Assembly (NCBI GenBank): GCA_028622995.1
Contig: JAJQJQ010000039.1
Coordinates: 2,108,001-2,172,000 of the forward strand
Reading direction: 5' to 3'
DNA: 64,000 bases
Origin: Panagrolaimus kolymaensis
Taxonomy: Eukaryota; Nematoda; Chromadorea; Rhabditida; Panagrolaimidae
Position 1 is the first letter of the stretch, and each line of letters starts with the position of its first letter. The notes beneath the pieces are model-generated. The model was not told the DNA's origin. It made no database searches and worked only from the letters and a program-made list of their open reading frames with translations. Made by a program: the position numbers and the translations under genes. Positions 24,901 through 37,055 of this stretch are shown here, piece by piece.

Positions 24901-25817
24901 TCTCATATTATGTGTAAAGCAATGAATCGTTCCCTTCCTAATGTCATTCTTGGTGGAGTTGGAACTAAAACAAAGGGTACAGGAAAAGCCAAAGAAATTG
25001 TTGGTGAAGCTTCATTTACTAGCGTTGAAGACGTAAGACCCTTTTCAATAACTTGTTTTTTTGTTACAAATTTTCATAATTTTACCGAAAAATATTTATT
25101 TCAATTTCCTCCATTTTTAGACTGTCGAACAACTTATAGATCCGAATACCAAAAACATAATTATTGTCCCAGGTTACGGTCTTTGCGCCGCCCAAGCCCA
25201 ATATCCAATAGCGGAATTAGTACGTTCTAAAAAAAATTTTATGGGTCCATACTCAGCGTTTTCTCTTTGTTATTGTTCTGAAATGGATAAAATTTTTATA
25301 GGTAAAAACACTCGTGGCTCGAGGCACCAAAGTTAGATTTGCTATCCATCCCGTCGCAGGTAATTTTTTATTAATAGATATGAAAATTGATTATCAAATT
25401 ATTTTCAGGTCGTATGCCTGGACAACTTAATGTCTTACTGGCGGGTATTTGTTTGAACTTTTATTATTTTTTTAAGTTGATTTCATTGAGATTATAGAAG
25501 CTGGAGTTCCGTATGACATTGTTGAAGAAATGGAAGAAATTAATGATGATTTCCCCAAAGCCGATCTTGTTTTAGTTATTGGAGCAAATGATACCGTAAA
25601 TAAGGCAGCTGAAGATGATCCAAATTCACCTATTGCTGGCATGCCCGTTCTTCGAGTATGGAATTCTAAGAATGTTATTGTAATGAAGCGAAGCATGGGT
25701 GTTGGATATGCGGCAGTTGATAACCCACTCTTCTTCCATGAACGAAATCGCATGTTACTTGGTGATGCTAAAGCTACATGTGAAAAACTTTTAGCTGGAG
25801 TTAAAGCTGCAGCTTAA
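21977..25817 (+). CDS. nnt-1: NAD(P) transhydrogenase, mitochondrial
   Basis: Inner-membrane enzyme that transfers hydride from NADH to NADP+ using the proton gradient, supplying NADPH. Exons 21977-22118, 22339-22724, 22814-23708, 23760-23990, 24044-25032, 25121-25219, 25302-25359, 25409-25444 and 25498-25817 keep frame and give 1051 residues, the usual length for animal NNT. Domain d[13 protein letters not shown]-binding [10 protein letters not shown] (~204-213), [10 protein letters not shown]. Then dII membrane segments from [20 protein letters not shown] to [20 protein letters not shown]. Then dIII, which binds [60 protein letters not shown]. The first ~40 residues are basic with RRWY and fit a mitochondrial presequence. 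An acceptor immediately before the ATG suggests a spliced 5' leader. Confidence 0.96.
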
Positions 25818-26666
25818 TCAGGAAAAAATAGACGCGGTTCAAACTTGAAAATGACTGCATTTAGTTATGTCTTTTTTATTTTTACGGTTCAAACGTAAAC
25901 GTACTGTTCGAATTTTTTGTTTAAAAATTTTGTAAATAAATTTTCTTTTTTATTTTGAGATTTTTTGGTTCTGAATTTAGCATTATTAGTAAGCAAATAA
26001 GATAAGAAATAAAAATATTTATCAAAAATATTAATTTGGTTGAGTAAATTGCTCTCATCGCGTTGGTTTTCCATAACATTGTAATTTTTGTAAAGGTGTA
26101 AATTAGTTTATACCATTATATAAAAAAATTCTTTTAAAATTACAAATTTTGGATTACTTTTGCTTTTTTTAGTAAAGGCGAATAAACTTGCTTTAATTTG
26201 ATTGAAAAGCTTGATTTTATTACACTCATCAAAAAAATATACAATCCTTATTGGAATCCCATTGCTTTTATTTTTATTTTTTATTACTTCTCCAAATATG
26301 TATTCACGTTTACAAATAAATAATTATAAAAAGATGCATTTTGTTACACGACCAAAGTTTATTTTTGTCACAAAAAATTAATCAAATGATTTAGATTCAA
26401 TCAGAAGTAACATAAATAATGCAATGTAAAAGCAGGCTTTTTATTTAATAAAAATCTTTAATTAATAATTTTTTGAAGTTGAGAAAAACCCGCGAAGCTT
26501 ATAGATGCATGCATGATGCAGCATTTTATGTTATCGAATAAGCAAAACAAAAAAAAGTGACCATTACTCAAGCTCTGTCAAAAGCATTTCGTTGTTTGTT
26601 TTTTTAGATTTATTCAAATATCAATATTATTTCTGTATAAAGTCTGTAAATAAATAATAACAATCC
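25818..26666. other. Spacer nnt-1 / presenilin
   Basis: 849 bp, very AT-rich. It contains the nnt-1 3' UTR (AATAAA-type signal near 25934) and the presenilin promoter. No repeat or RNA gene was recognised. Confidence 0.55.
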
Positions 26667-28370
26667 ATGGCTTCAACTGAAGCTCCTACAGAAGTCAATA
26701 ATCCAAGGCATGGTGAAACACGACCTCAACGAATACGAATAAATCCATCAACTTCAGCATCTCATCAAGAACCAATTGAAAATGAAATAGAATATGAAGA
26801 ACAAAATCTCAAATATGAAGCTTCTCATGTTATTCGATTATTTCTTCCTGTTTCAATTTGTATGGCAATGGTTATTTTTACCATGAGTACAATCGGCTAC
26901 TTTTCAAGAGACGATGGAGTTTATTTGTATGTTTATTCTTGTTTGTTTATCTCCATATTTATTCTTGTCTGTATTTTTAGAGTATATACACCATTTACAA
27001 AACCAACTGATAATGCTGCAGAAAAAATTGCAATGTCAATTGGAAATGCACTCACTGTTTTAGCTGTGGTTGTGGTGATGACCGGTATTCTAACAGCTTT
27101 ATATTATTTTCGATTTTATAAATTTCTTCATGGATGGCTGATTCTTAGTAGTGTTATGCTTTTAACTGTGTTTGCAACAATGTATTTACAGTACGTTTGG
27201 TTATGAAAACTATAACTATTTTCTTCTAAAACTTTATTTTTTAGGCAAGTCTTTGAAACTTACAATATGACGGTTGATTATATCACGTATGGCTTCTTTA
27301 TATGGAACTTCGGTGTTATGGGAATGATATGTATTCATTGGAAAGGTCCATTATTTCTTCAACAAGTTCGTACATATTATTCTCCACTTCTCGTTCAATC
27401 ATTATTTTTAGGCTTATTTAATCATTGTATCTGCTTTGATGGCTTTGATCCTCATAAAACATATGCCTGATTGGACAGTCTGGAGTGTTCTTGGAATCAT
27501 ATCGCTTTGGGATTTAGTTGCTGTATTATGCCCGTTTGGACCTTTAAAGATCTTGGTTGAGCTATCTCAAGAACGAAATGAACCAATATTTCCTGCATTG
27601 ATTTATTCATGTATGAGATTTTCTTTTTTAACACTCATTATTCTTTCTATTTTAGCTGGTGTTTTGTATCCGTATTTTATTTTTGGCACTGTTGATCAGC
27701 AAGATTCCGATGCACCTTTAGTTCCATCAACATCTTCATCAACTGCATCTTCAATTATTGCTGGTCCATCAAATTCACGAAATGAAGCTGTTGTTCGTTA
27801 CGCTCCAATGAGAAATAAACAAAATCAAGGTTGAATTTTAGCATGCTTACCTATTTTAACATATTCTTTTGTAGAAAGGAGAACCGAAAGAGAACGTAAC
27901 ATTGAAACCCTTGCACCTGAACAAGCTCCACCTCATGGAAGAAGAAGTCAACCACCATCAAGAAGTTCAGAAGTTGAAATTATGGAAATTGAAGATCGTG
28001 TGTTTGCTTTTTTCAGATTTTCTAAACATATTTAATGAACTTTTTTTCAGACGGTATCAAGCTTGGTCTCGGTGATTTTATATTTTATAGTGTGCTTGTT
28101 GGAAAAGCTAGCTCTTATGGTGATTGGAACACAACGATTGCATGTTATGTTGCTATTCTAATTGTAAGTTTTATGGTTACCGTTAACTTATTTTTTATTA
28201 CGATTTGGTTTTAGGGTCTCGCATTTACACTCATGCTTTTGGCAGTATTTCGCAAAGCTCTTCCTGCTTTACCGATCTCAATTTTTGCTGGAATGGTCTT
28301 TTATTTCTCAACTCGCGAACTCATTACTCCATTTATGAGTGATTTGACAATTAGACAAATAATTCCATAA
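26667..28370 (+). CDS. sel-12: Presenilin, catalytic subunit of gamma-secretase
   Basis: Intramembrane aspartyl protease that cleaves Notch-family receptors. Exons 26667-27190, 27245-27365, 27412-27829, 27875-27997, 28051-28163 and 28215-28370 give 484 residues. Both catalytic aspartates are present: Asp249 in SLWDLVAVL (TM6) and Asp404 in [11 protein letters not shown] (TM7). The PAL motif is at 450-452 (KALPALPIS). TM6 has Trp before Asp rather than the Tyr of human presenilins; from memory C. elegans SEL-12 shares this. Between TM6 and TM7 lies the hydrophilic loop, Ser/Arg/Glu-rich and poorly conserved, where autoproteolysis is expected. [14 protein letters not shown] and [14 protein letters not shown] favour the SEL-12 rather than the HOP-1 branch. 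The 46-bp intron at 27366-27411 is easily missed: reading through it destroys the conserved [12 protein letters not shown] segment. Confidence 0.95.
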
Positions 28371-29555
28371 TTGCTTATTATTATTATTATTTATTTTGTA
28401 TTTGTATTTTTTGTTTATGAATGTCGGTTTAACCGAAGAAAAATAATAAATTTTTTTGTTGAAAACTTTGTTTACATTTTTGATTTTGTCGAAAAAAGAT
28501 CCATTTTTTCCATGCTTATTTAGCATCCAAATTTTTAACCAATTTTAATAGACTGCAGAAGATCAAAAATTAGCCGAAGTTAAATCAGACCAGCATGGAG
28601 AGGATAAAGATTTTTTTGTTGCCTTTTTTTCATTCTAACGTTTGCATGCCATTTTAACGTATGTGTGTCCGCTTCAAGCAGCAGCTTTCCGTTTGCATAA
28701 ACAAAAACAAAGTAAAAGTCTTTGCTCAAATTGGACGTCATTTTTTGTTTCAAAAAAATGGTTCATAACTGCAAAGAAAATTGCCATATGTTTTTGTTTA
28801 TTGTTTAAAATTTTGTTTACAAATTTTCATAGCAAAAAATTATGGAAAATTTGTTGTTTTGATTATTTTTTTAGATTCATAGTTTACGAATATGGTTAAA
28901 GAATTATTTTTACAATTTTAAAAAAACGAAGTAAAGAAAATTTCGTTGAACAATAAACCATTATTTTCGACCAAAAACATTTTTAAATTAATCTTTTAAA
29001 CCTCAACTATCTTTGGAGTTTGTTGTACTTAAATTTTTTTAGGTAATGAGAAACATTTATTTTGCGATAGCTTTATCAATGTTTTTGTTTCATGCTTGTT
29101 TTTTGGTGTGTGCTAATTATTCTTTTTTATTGCCACCTTTCTAATTATCTGCTAGTCACATGACTTGAATTTTATGATTGCTTTGTTACCTTGTCAAACA
29201 TATCAAAAAATGAGAAAATGAAAAATGCATGTTGATTAAAAAAATATTATCGAGCCTCTTTTTGCTACCTTTGTTATCATGTTTTAATCTTTGCGCTGAT
29301 GGTGGTTGTGGTTGTCATTTAAATTCGACCATGACGAATATACACTTTTTTTATTGGATTAAATTTTTAGTCCTTTAAACAAACAACATTTGCTGAAAAT
29401 GAATGCTTTTTTCTAGTGAAAAGGTGGCGAGCTGATAAAGTCATTTACGTTTTGCAAAGTTTCATTTCTTTGATTGTTTAAAATATGCCGAGTTTTTATT
29501 TATTTTTCTTTAAAAAGTCAATAATTTTTTGTGCATCATACTATTTCAGCATTAA
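28371..29555. other. Spacer presenilin / amine oxidase
   Basis: 1.18 kb, AT-rich. The presenilin polyadenylation signal is probably the AATAAA near 28445. A TTTCAG at 29544-29549, six bases before the amine oxidase ATG, suggests a 5' UTR intron or a trans-splice site. No other feature seen. Confidence 0.5.
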
Positions 29556-31435
29556 ATGATGCATTCAACCTATGAAAATTTAAAACCTGACGAGCATTGC
29601 GATGTCTTGGTTGTTGGTGGTGGAATTTCTGGGCTTATTGCCGCAAGAGAAATAAAGCGAGCTGAACCTAATTTAAAGGTTTGCTTGTTCCTATTAATTT
29701 TTATTGTTAATAATAGAATCTTAGGTTCTTGTCCTTGAAGCCAAAAATCGAGTTGGTGGACGAACAAATACCATTCAAATGAAAACAGCTGGAAATACTA
29801 CAGATAATTTTGATTTAGGAGGTATAACTTTTACCATGAAAAAATTTCCCAAACATTAATTATTTTTAGGACAATGGGTTGGAATAACTCAAACTTATAT
29901 AATTAATTTATTAAAAGAATTAAATTTGGAATTATATGAGCAATATGTGGAAGGAAAAAAATGGATGCAAATGGGTCACGATAAACCATGGACTTATGAA
30001 GGAAGCCTTCCAACTGCAGAGGATTTTTATAATCAATATTCAGCTTTTGAAATGGCTGATTTATTGAGAGCTTACCCAATAATTAAAAAACTTGTGGATA
30101 GCGTGGATCTTAAAAATGTTATGAATACTCCAAATGCAAAACAATTGGACGCTTTAACAGTTGAAGAATGGAGTCGACAAAATGGTAGCACTCGATTTTT
30201 TAAAGATGTTTGTGAAGCATCCACTATGGTTGCATATGGTGTTAGAGCTATGAGGTAAATGTTTTAAAGACTGCTCAAAATCACGGAGTTAGGTTAACAC
30301 TAAAACTTGAACTTTATCCAATTTTAGTATGTCAATGTTGTATTATCTTTATTATGCAAAGGCAGCAGGTTCAGTTGATAATCTTTTGGAAACAACTGAA
30401 ACAGGCGCTCAAAGATTTCGAGTTAAAGGAGGCACACAACAGATATCAGAAAAGTTGGCTGATGCGATTGGTCGAGATAATGTCCGCCTTAATCAAGCTC
30501 TTCTTCAAATTCATATGGATGTGAATAAGAAAGTTGTAACTGCGATCACTCAAGATTTGACTGATCCAAGAAAAGTAAGCCTAAAAGAAAATCAAGAAAA
30601 TTATTCCATGTTTATTTTTTAGATAAAAATAATTTCTGCTAAACGTGTTACTCTTGCAATTCCACCATCAGAATGTGGAAAAATTCGATTTTGTCCACCT
30701 TTGCCATTTGAAAAAAAATTATTATTTGATGGAGCACCACAAGGAAATTTAATGAAATTCCTTGCAACTTATGAAACAACATTTTGGAGGGAAAAAGGAT
30801 TCTCAGGTGAAATTATGGCTTCAGGTGGAGGTGGTGAAACTCCTGGCGAATTAACTCCATTAGTGGATGTTTATGATGGCACCAATCATTTGGGAAAACC
30901 TGCCATTGTTGGATTCGTCAATAATAATGTTTTCCGTGTTGATGAAAGTCCTGAAGTTCGAAAGCATAGAATTTTAAAGGTAAAGTTTTAGTGAACAAAA
31001 AATGCTTATTTTATGGAATATTTTTTTAAGGATTTGAGTCGATATTTTGGTGAAGAATGTTTACATCCAATTGATTATTTGGATAAAGATTGGCATCAAG
31101 AACCTTTTTCACCTGGTTGCCCTGTTGCTGTTATTCCCGCAGGAAATATGGGTGCATTTGCACATATTCGAGAACCATTTTCTCTGTAAATAACCCATCA
31201 ATTTTATCGATTCCTAATTTTTTCATAATTTAGAATTCATTTTGCTGGAACTGAAGCAGCCACTCATTGGACGGGTTATATGTCAGGCGCAGCTCAATCA
31301 GGCCTACGAGTAGCTCATGAAATTTTGTTAAATTTTAATAGCAAACATGTGAATCGTGAACATTTAAAGGATTCTATTTATGATCCTGATTACAAACGAC
31401 CTGAGGATTGGGATTTTACTTATTCAAAACTTTAG
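29556..31435 (+). CDS. Flavin-containing monoamine oxidase-like enzyme
   Basis: Exons 29556-29678, 29725-29821, 29870-30254, 30328-30574, 30623-30979, 31031-31185 and 31234-31435 join to 521 residues. The FAD dinucleotide-binding motif is [18 protein letters not shown] (~17-34), followed by [13 protein letters not shown]. Substrate-domain similarity to MAO-A/B includes [24 protein letters not shown] and AIPPSE. The C-terminal FAD segment [18 protein letters not shown] is nearly identical to MAO. Cys433 in FSPGCP aligns with the MAO cysteine that forms the covalent 8alpha-thioether to FAD. Unlike MAO there is no hydrophobic C-terminal anchor: the protein ends in a charged ~40-residue tail, so it should be soluble or otherwise localised. 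Substrate is unknown; biogenic amines are a family-based guess. Confidence 0.9.
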
Positions 31436-34400
31436 TTTATTTTATTGTTTTTTCCCTTTTTAGTGGTTTTAAGACCTTAGTTTATGTTTTTAGAAAAAAA
31501 ATAAGTTTTTACTTTTAATTATTGAATTGTTTTCTGTTAAACGTTGTTTTAAAGATAAATTATATTAATCAGCTAATAACTTTTTTTTTATTTCATCTCG
31601 GTGAGCAGCACTTAATTTTGTTTTAGATTCCTTTCGAAATTATTATCGATTGGATATCAAATGGTGATGATATATGTACATATGCATAAGGATAAAAATA
31701 ATTATCAAATTTTTGTTTATCAAAATATTGTTAAGGCGATTGGGTTTGGCAATAACAAATTTTAACTAATAATAAAAAAGCAAATAGTTTTAGTTCATTC
31801 TTAAAATTTTCAAGCTTTACTTTTTTTGTTTTGAATATTTCATACTTCTTTTTTTTTATATTTTTTTATATATCTACCTAAAATGCTCTCGAATTAGGAT
31901 TTATTCTGAACTTCAAAATTTTTTTTTGTTTATTTTTCTTTTTGTATTATCATTCCTAACGAAGAAAACCATTATATGTATGTTATATATTTATGATGCA
32001 TCAAAGCGAACTTTATTTTATTTTAACTGCATGCAAAATAAAAGTTTCCGTGGAAAATCATATCTAAATAATGAACATGTCATCAAAAGAAAAATGTCTA
32101 GTCTGTTTAAACTTAAAAATGAAAATGAAGTTAAAATTTTTAAAATAACTAAAGATCATTTATTCATTCAACAACATTATTGAAATTGTATGTAGTAATA
32201 CAGCATATAAAGTATAAAAAATGATGAGAACATGGATATATTCATTGTAAAATATTTTCTTATTTTTTTAAAATATTTATTTCGCTTTTTTTTGTACGTT
32301 TTTTACTTTTTTGGTTTTGTTTGGACAAATCTTTTTTGCAAACTCATGTTACATATTTTTTAAACTAAGGGTGTCAATTGCAGCACACACGTATGTATGT
32401 ATTAGAAGATTTTCTAGAAATTTGAGAAAAATGTATTTACTACGTATTTTTCTTACAAAAAAAAGAAGTAAAGTATAAATAATGCTGATGACATTTTTGT
32501 TTTATGACCGTGAAAGAAAAAAAACTACAAAGTGGTATGAAGTTAATTTAATTTTTATTCATTACATAGAAGTCATTTTTTCAGTTTTTTACATTTTTGC
32601 AACCAAATTCCCAAACCAATAACATTGATTCAATTGCTTTACTTCTTCTTTTACTCCTTTTTTTAAAATTCTTATTTTGGCTTTTTAATTTTCTAAGAAT
32701 ACATATTCTTTCACCCATTTTAAAAACCCTTCGTTTAATGGTTGCTGCTTCTTTTGCAAAGATGCTAGCTTCCTGGTTAAATTTCATTCCATTTGTTTTT
32801 TCTTGAATCTTTGATGATTAAAGCAATTTTTAAATTGATGATGACAAAATGTTAAAAAAAGGAATGCAATGGCGCGAAAGAAAAAATAAGCGCTTTCCTT
32901 TTCTTTAACCCGAAAAATAAGTTTAACTTGAGTTTGGAATCACACACTTGAACGCATATTTGAGAAGTTAAGTGAATTAATTTTGATATATAAAATTGTC
33001 GGTTATTCTGGAAAACTTATCCATTTATACAAATGCTTGGATAATTATGGTGGTAAAGTAAAGTTATAAAAAATTCAGGTGACGCAGTATTTTGCTTAAT
33101 TTTTAATTATAAAAATTTTTATGATTCAAAAGAAAAGCAAAAAAGTAAAAAATGTCATAATTTTGATATTTACAATTCCAGCCATTAAATTTTTTAGTTG
33201 CCTCAGTAGTTTCTCTTAGTTTTGTTTCAACATTTTCAAAAGCATCAACTGAAAAAAAAGTAAAAATTACTTAAAACTTTTTAAAAGTTTTCTCGACAAA
33301 GTTGTTGACGAATTTGATTAAATTAATATCTCGATTCTCGTTTGCTTTCCTCGAAAACATGACTTCAAACGCTTCATACTGTATTCGCGCTTGAATACTT
33401 TTATTAACTTTTTTTTGAATAACTATTAATCATTTGTTTTTCGTATCTCTTTGGCGTTTCCTTTTGATTCTAAAAAACATGATAAATATTCTTTTTAAAA
33501 AGTCAACAAACTTTCATCTTCTTTTTTTGCAAAATATTTTCTTGCAAAAATGCTTCAACCGCATACATATGTTGCATTAATAAATCTTAAACTTTATGCC
33601 ATCATCAATCAGAATTCAATATACTTTCATCAATCTTTACCGTTTTCCTGTCTTTTCTTCTTCCTCATTCGGCTGCTTTGTTTGTTCCTCCTATTTTTAA
33701 AAACCTCTTCAAGTTCCTTTTTAAACAATCTTTCAGCTGTTTTTTCTTTCCTCAATTTAATTAAACCTTTTCAAAAGTGAGTGAAAATTATACCATTTCA
33801 AACTTTAATCATTCGTTTTTTTTACAAAGTAAATTTGTTGTAGTTAGCTTAAAAATCCACTCTCATGGGAATATCAAATAGAGAAAGAAAAAAATACTCC
33901 CAAGCCACCGCCGCCACTTCTTTGAAGCCACCTTTTTTTTTACTATCAAAAACACTCATCAAAAACAAAAGATGATGTTTGCTTTAATCATCCAGCTGAA
34001 TTTAAAAAAAATACATATAAATATTTAATCGAAAGAAAAACTTTTAGTTAACTTAAAAATGAAGGGAAAAAAAACTTGAGAACATTATTTAATTTTCTTA
34101 TTTTTTTTCTAAATAATTAAATCTTTCATATGTCTTTTTGGCTGGATGGATAAATAAGTTTTTCTCCATTTTTTAAAAAAGGTTATAATTTAATTTTTTC
34201 CTTTGCATAAAAATGACTGACTATTTTTTGAACTTTCGAGTGGCTAAGAAAAAAAGCAAAAAGTGAGATATTTTTTGCTATAAAAAATTTTCACGTCTTT
34301 TTCTCCTGTTATAAGGTTCTCTATATTTTATGAACTTCCATTACTAAAAATTTTAACCTTTGGTTCTATTACAGCCATTATTATTATTAAGATTTTTATT

Positions 34401-37055
34401 GAGCAAATCCAAAAGCAATTAAATTTATTTATTTAATAATAATAGCCTTGCCCATCCATAGTGAGCATTAAGTAAAAATGTTTTGCTACAATAAAATTGA
34501 GCAAAAACATATTACATCTGTAATTATTAATAAGTCCCACAAAATACTATTAAATGAATGAAACGGAAATATACATACATCTGTTTTTAAGGCGTGGGAA
34601 AATAAAATTTAAGTAATCATAGAATTTTTTAAAAGTTTCACCGACGCGACGATATATGTTTTTCACATAGAATTTTAAAAATTATGATCATGCAACCGTA
34701 AAAAGACAGACAATAATTTTACATGGGAAGGAAGAATGTTGCTAAGTCTGCATAGTCTAGCTTTTTTAGTTTTTATTATAAATCAAAGTTACATATATTC
34801 GTGAATATTTTTTTGCTATATATTAAGAAGTGTTACTCAGCTCTATTATTTTTTTTTATAAGTGAAAAAATCAATAGAAAAAATTATTAAGTAGCTTTTG
34901 TATGTAAAGCCCAATTTTTGAGAACCTTCATAAAACCGGAAACAACAACTAACTAACAAACAATTAGCATTTTTCTAATTAACTATATATTGTGCCAAGT
35001 CTTTGAAGAAGAATAATTATCATTAAAATTTTCAGTTTTAGTTTAAAAAATAAAACTGCTTCCTTCCTATTTTTTTTGGAGGAATGAAATTATCAACTCC
35101 ACTAAATTGAGAAGAATGACGCTGCTGCATCTACTTACTTCATTTTCTTTTTCATTATCTCTTTTTACTCTCAACTCAAAGTTTGAGAGGGGATTGTTTT
35201 TGTTTTGTTTGTTAAAATCTGATTTCGTTATAAAGTGTACTACAGCGAGGGAGGTTTTTTACTCTAAAACTATGAGATAAAATGAGAAAGCTTTCACAAA
35301 CAAAAAGTTTTGTTAAAAATTTTAATTAGTCTCAAAATTATGTACGTTTTTTTCTCATAATTTATTTATAGTTTATAATTGATGGTTTTCTTCTTGTTTA
35401 CTTTTAATTTTTCTTCTCGAAATAAAAAATTTAATCTTCTTATAAGATGAGCTGCCAAACTTGGCGTCATGTTTGTTATTTCCCTTCCGGCAATACATTC
35501 TTCACCCATCTTTCTTCTATCAGCTGCTTCTTTTTCTTTTTTTTTGTTGCAAACTTTATCCCAAAAAACGAGGCTTCAAATTTTTCATTGATACATACAT
35601 TTTTTTCTTCTTTTTCGTTATCTCATAATTTATTCACGCAAAAAAATTACTTTTTTATTTTGACGGAAAACATTAATACCAAAAGCCAATGTTTTTTTTA
35701 GACAACTTTTGAACTTTTCTTTCGGATTTTAATGATGCTGTTTTGGATCTTAAAACTTTATTCGAGTATGAAAGAAGAAGAAAGCGGTGACAGCAACTCC
35801 CTGAGTTGGAGTATGTTATTATTATGTCAAAAGTACATAAAAATGTTATTTTGTATTTTTATGCCTTCGAAGTTTATTTTATTATTACTGTGACTAAAAA
35901 ATAAATGAAAAAGCCTTTTTAGTACTTTTTTAACAAAAGTATGTAGCAAAATTTTTTTCGATTGCTAGACCTTTCTTTTCCATTACCTCACTTGATACTA
36001 TAGCTCAGTGGTTAAAGGCGCAACTTTTGCGTTTCTTTCACCACTAGTTCAAGTTTCAACAAAGAGTAATGATGTTTCCTTCCAGTTCTGCTACTGATTG
36101 TTAGTGCGGATAAAACTGGGTTTCACCCACTTTCACCACTCTGAACTCTTTTTTCAATTTTTTTAAATTTAATAATAGCTTGTAATAACCTTCATTTTTT
36201 AAATTTCATAGTTTACAAAAGTTGAATATTATTTTTCTATATTTTTTATTGTTCACGAAAAAAAGGAGTCTCAATCCCATTTTCTTTTTGTTATTTTTCA
36301 CGTAAAACCTTTCTAATAAAAAACAAATTTACGTGACATGGTTAATCATTCCTGATTTAAACCGCATTCATTCCACCTGTTTTTTTATTATTGTTTATTT
36401 ATCTATTCTCTTTCTTAGCAGCTAATCTTCTTCATCTTTTGCATCTTTTCTGACATTTATCGCAAAAAAAGTTGACGTAAAAAAGAGAATTTGAAAAGTG
36501 AGCGTGAAATGTTGCATTTAAAAAAATATGAAAAGAGATAAGAAAAAAAGAGAAGATGAGATCCTTCAAAAATGCGAGCGAGTGAATAAATGGACTAAAT
36601 GGTTTCGTCATTTGAAAGTAGTAGTGTTTATAAGAAATGTCCAAAAAATGAATGTCTTCCATTCCCAATTTTTTTAATTCTTCAAACCCTCAAAAAAAAT
36701 ACATATTTCTGTCATCGAGACATTTTATTATTTTTATAAAATTCACATTGCCTTCCTATAATTAACTTTTCTCTCGATTCGATAATCTTATTTTAAATTA
36801 AAGCTTTTTGTAATTTGTTTCATTTTTTTTGGGAAAAAGAGAAGAGCCGTTGCTAAAAAAAATACGCAAGCGTGAACTTTGCAACTCATGTTTTTTTTTC
36901 TATTCGTGGGTTAAAAAAGTTGTCAAAGTTGAATGCTTGAAATTGAAACAACTAAACAAGATTGGTTTTAGCCTCCATTTTTTGGAAATAACAAAACAAA
37001 AACAAACTTGTGACATTTTTATTTTTGATACTGGTGACAAAAGGAAACTAAAGAG
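31436..37055. other. Gene-poor AT-rich region
   Basis: 5.6 kb with no supportable gene: open frames are short and Phe/Leu/Lys-rich, without splice-linked homology. The only structured element is a degenerate tRNA-like sequence around 35994-36070. The 3' part should contain the globin promoter. Confidence 0.55.
35994..36070 (+). repeat. Degenerate tRNA-like / pol III promoter-like sequence
   Basis: A perfect box A (TAGCTCAGTGG, 36001-36011) is followed 34 bases later by a weak box B (AGTTCAAGTTT, 36046-36056). The acceptor, anticodon and T stems do not pair properly, so this is not a working tRNA. It may be a tRNA pseudogene or the head of an old SINE. Confidence 0.3.

Noticed and set aside
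27366..27411. Reading presenilin through this 46-bp stretch as exon
   Set aside because: Read-through gives a non-conserved peptide and the wrong frame. Removing it as an intron restores the conserved [12 protein letters not shown] segment.
32597..32806. Leu-rich open frame as a small membrane protein
   Set aside because: It is a low-complexity product of AT-rich sequence with T-runs. No splice signals, upstream context or similarity support it, and the opposite strand is equally open.
35994..36070. Functional tRNA gene
   Set aside because: Box A is perfect, but box B is degenerate and the acceptor and T stems do not pair. Listed only as a tRNA-like remnant.
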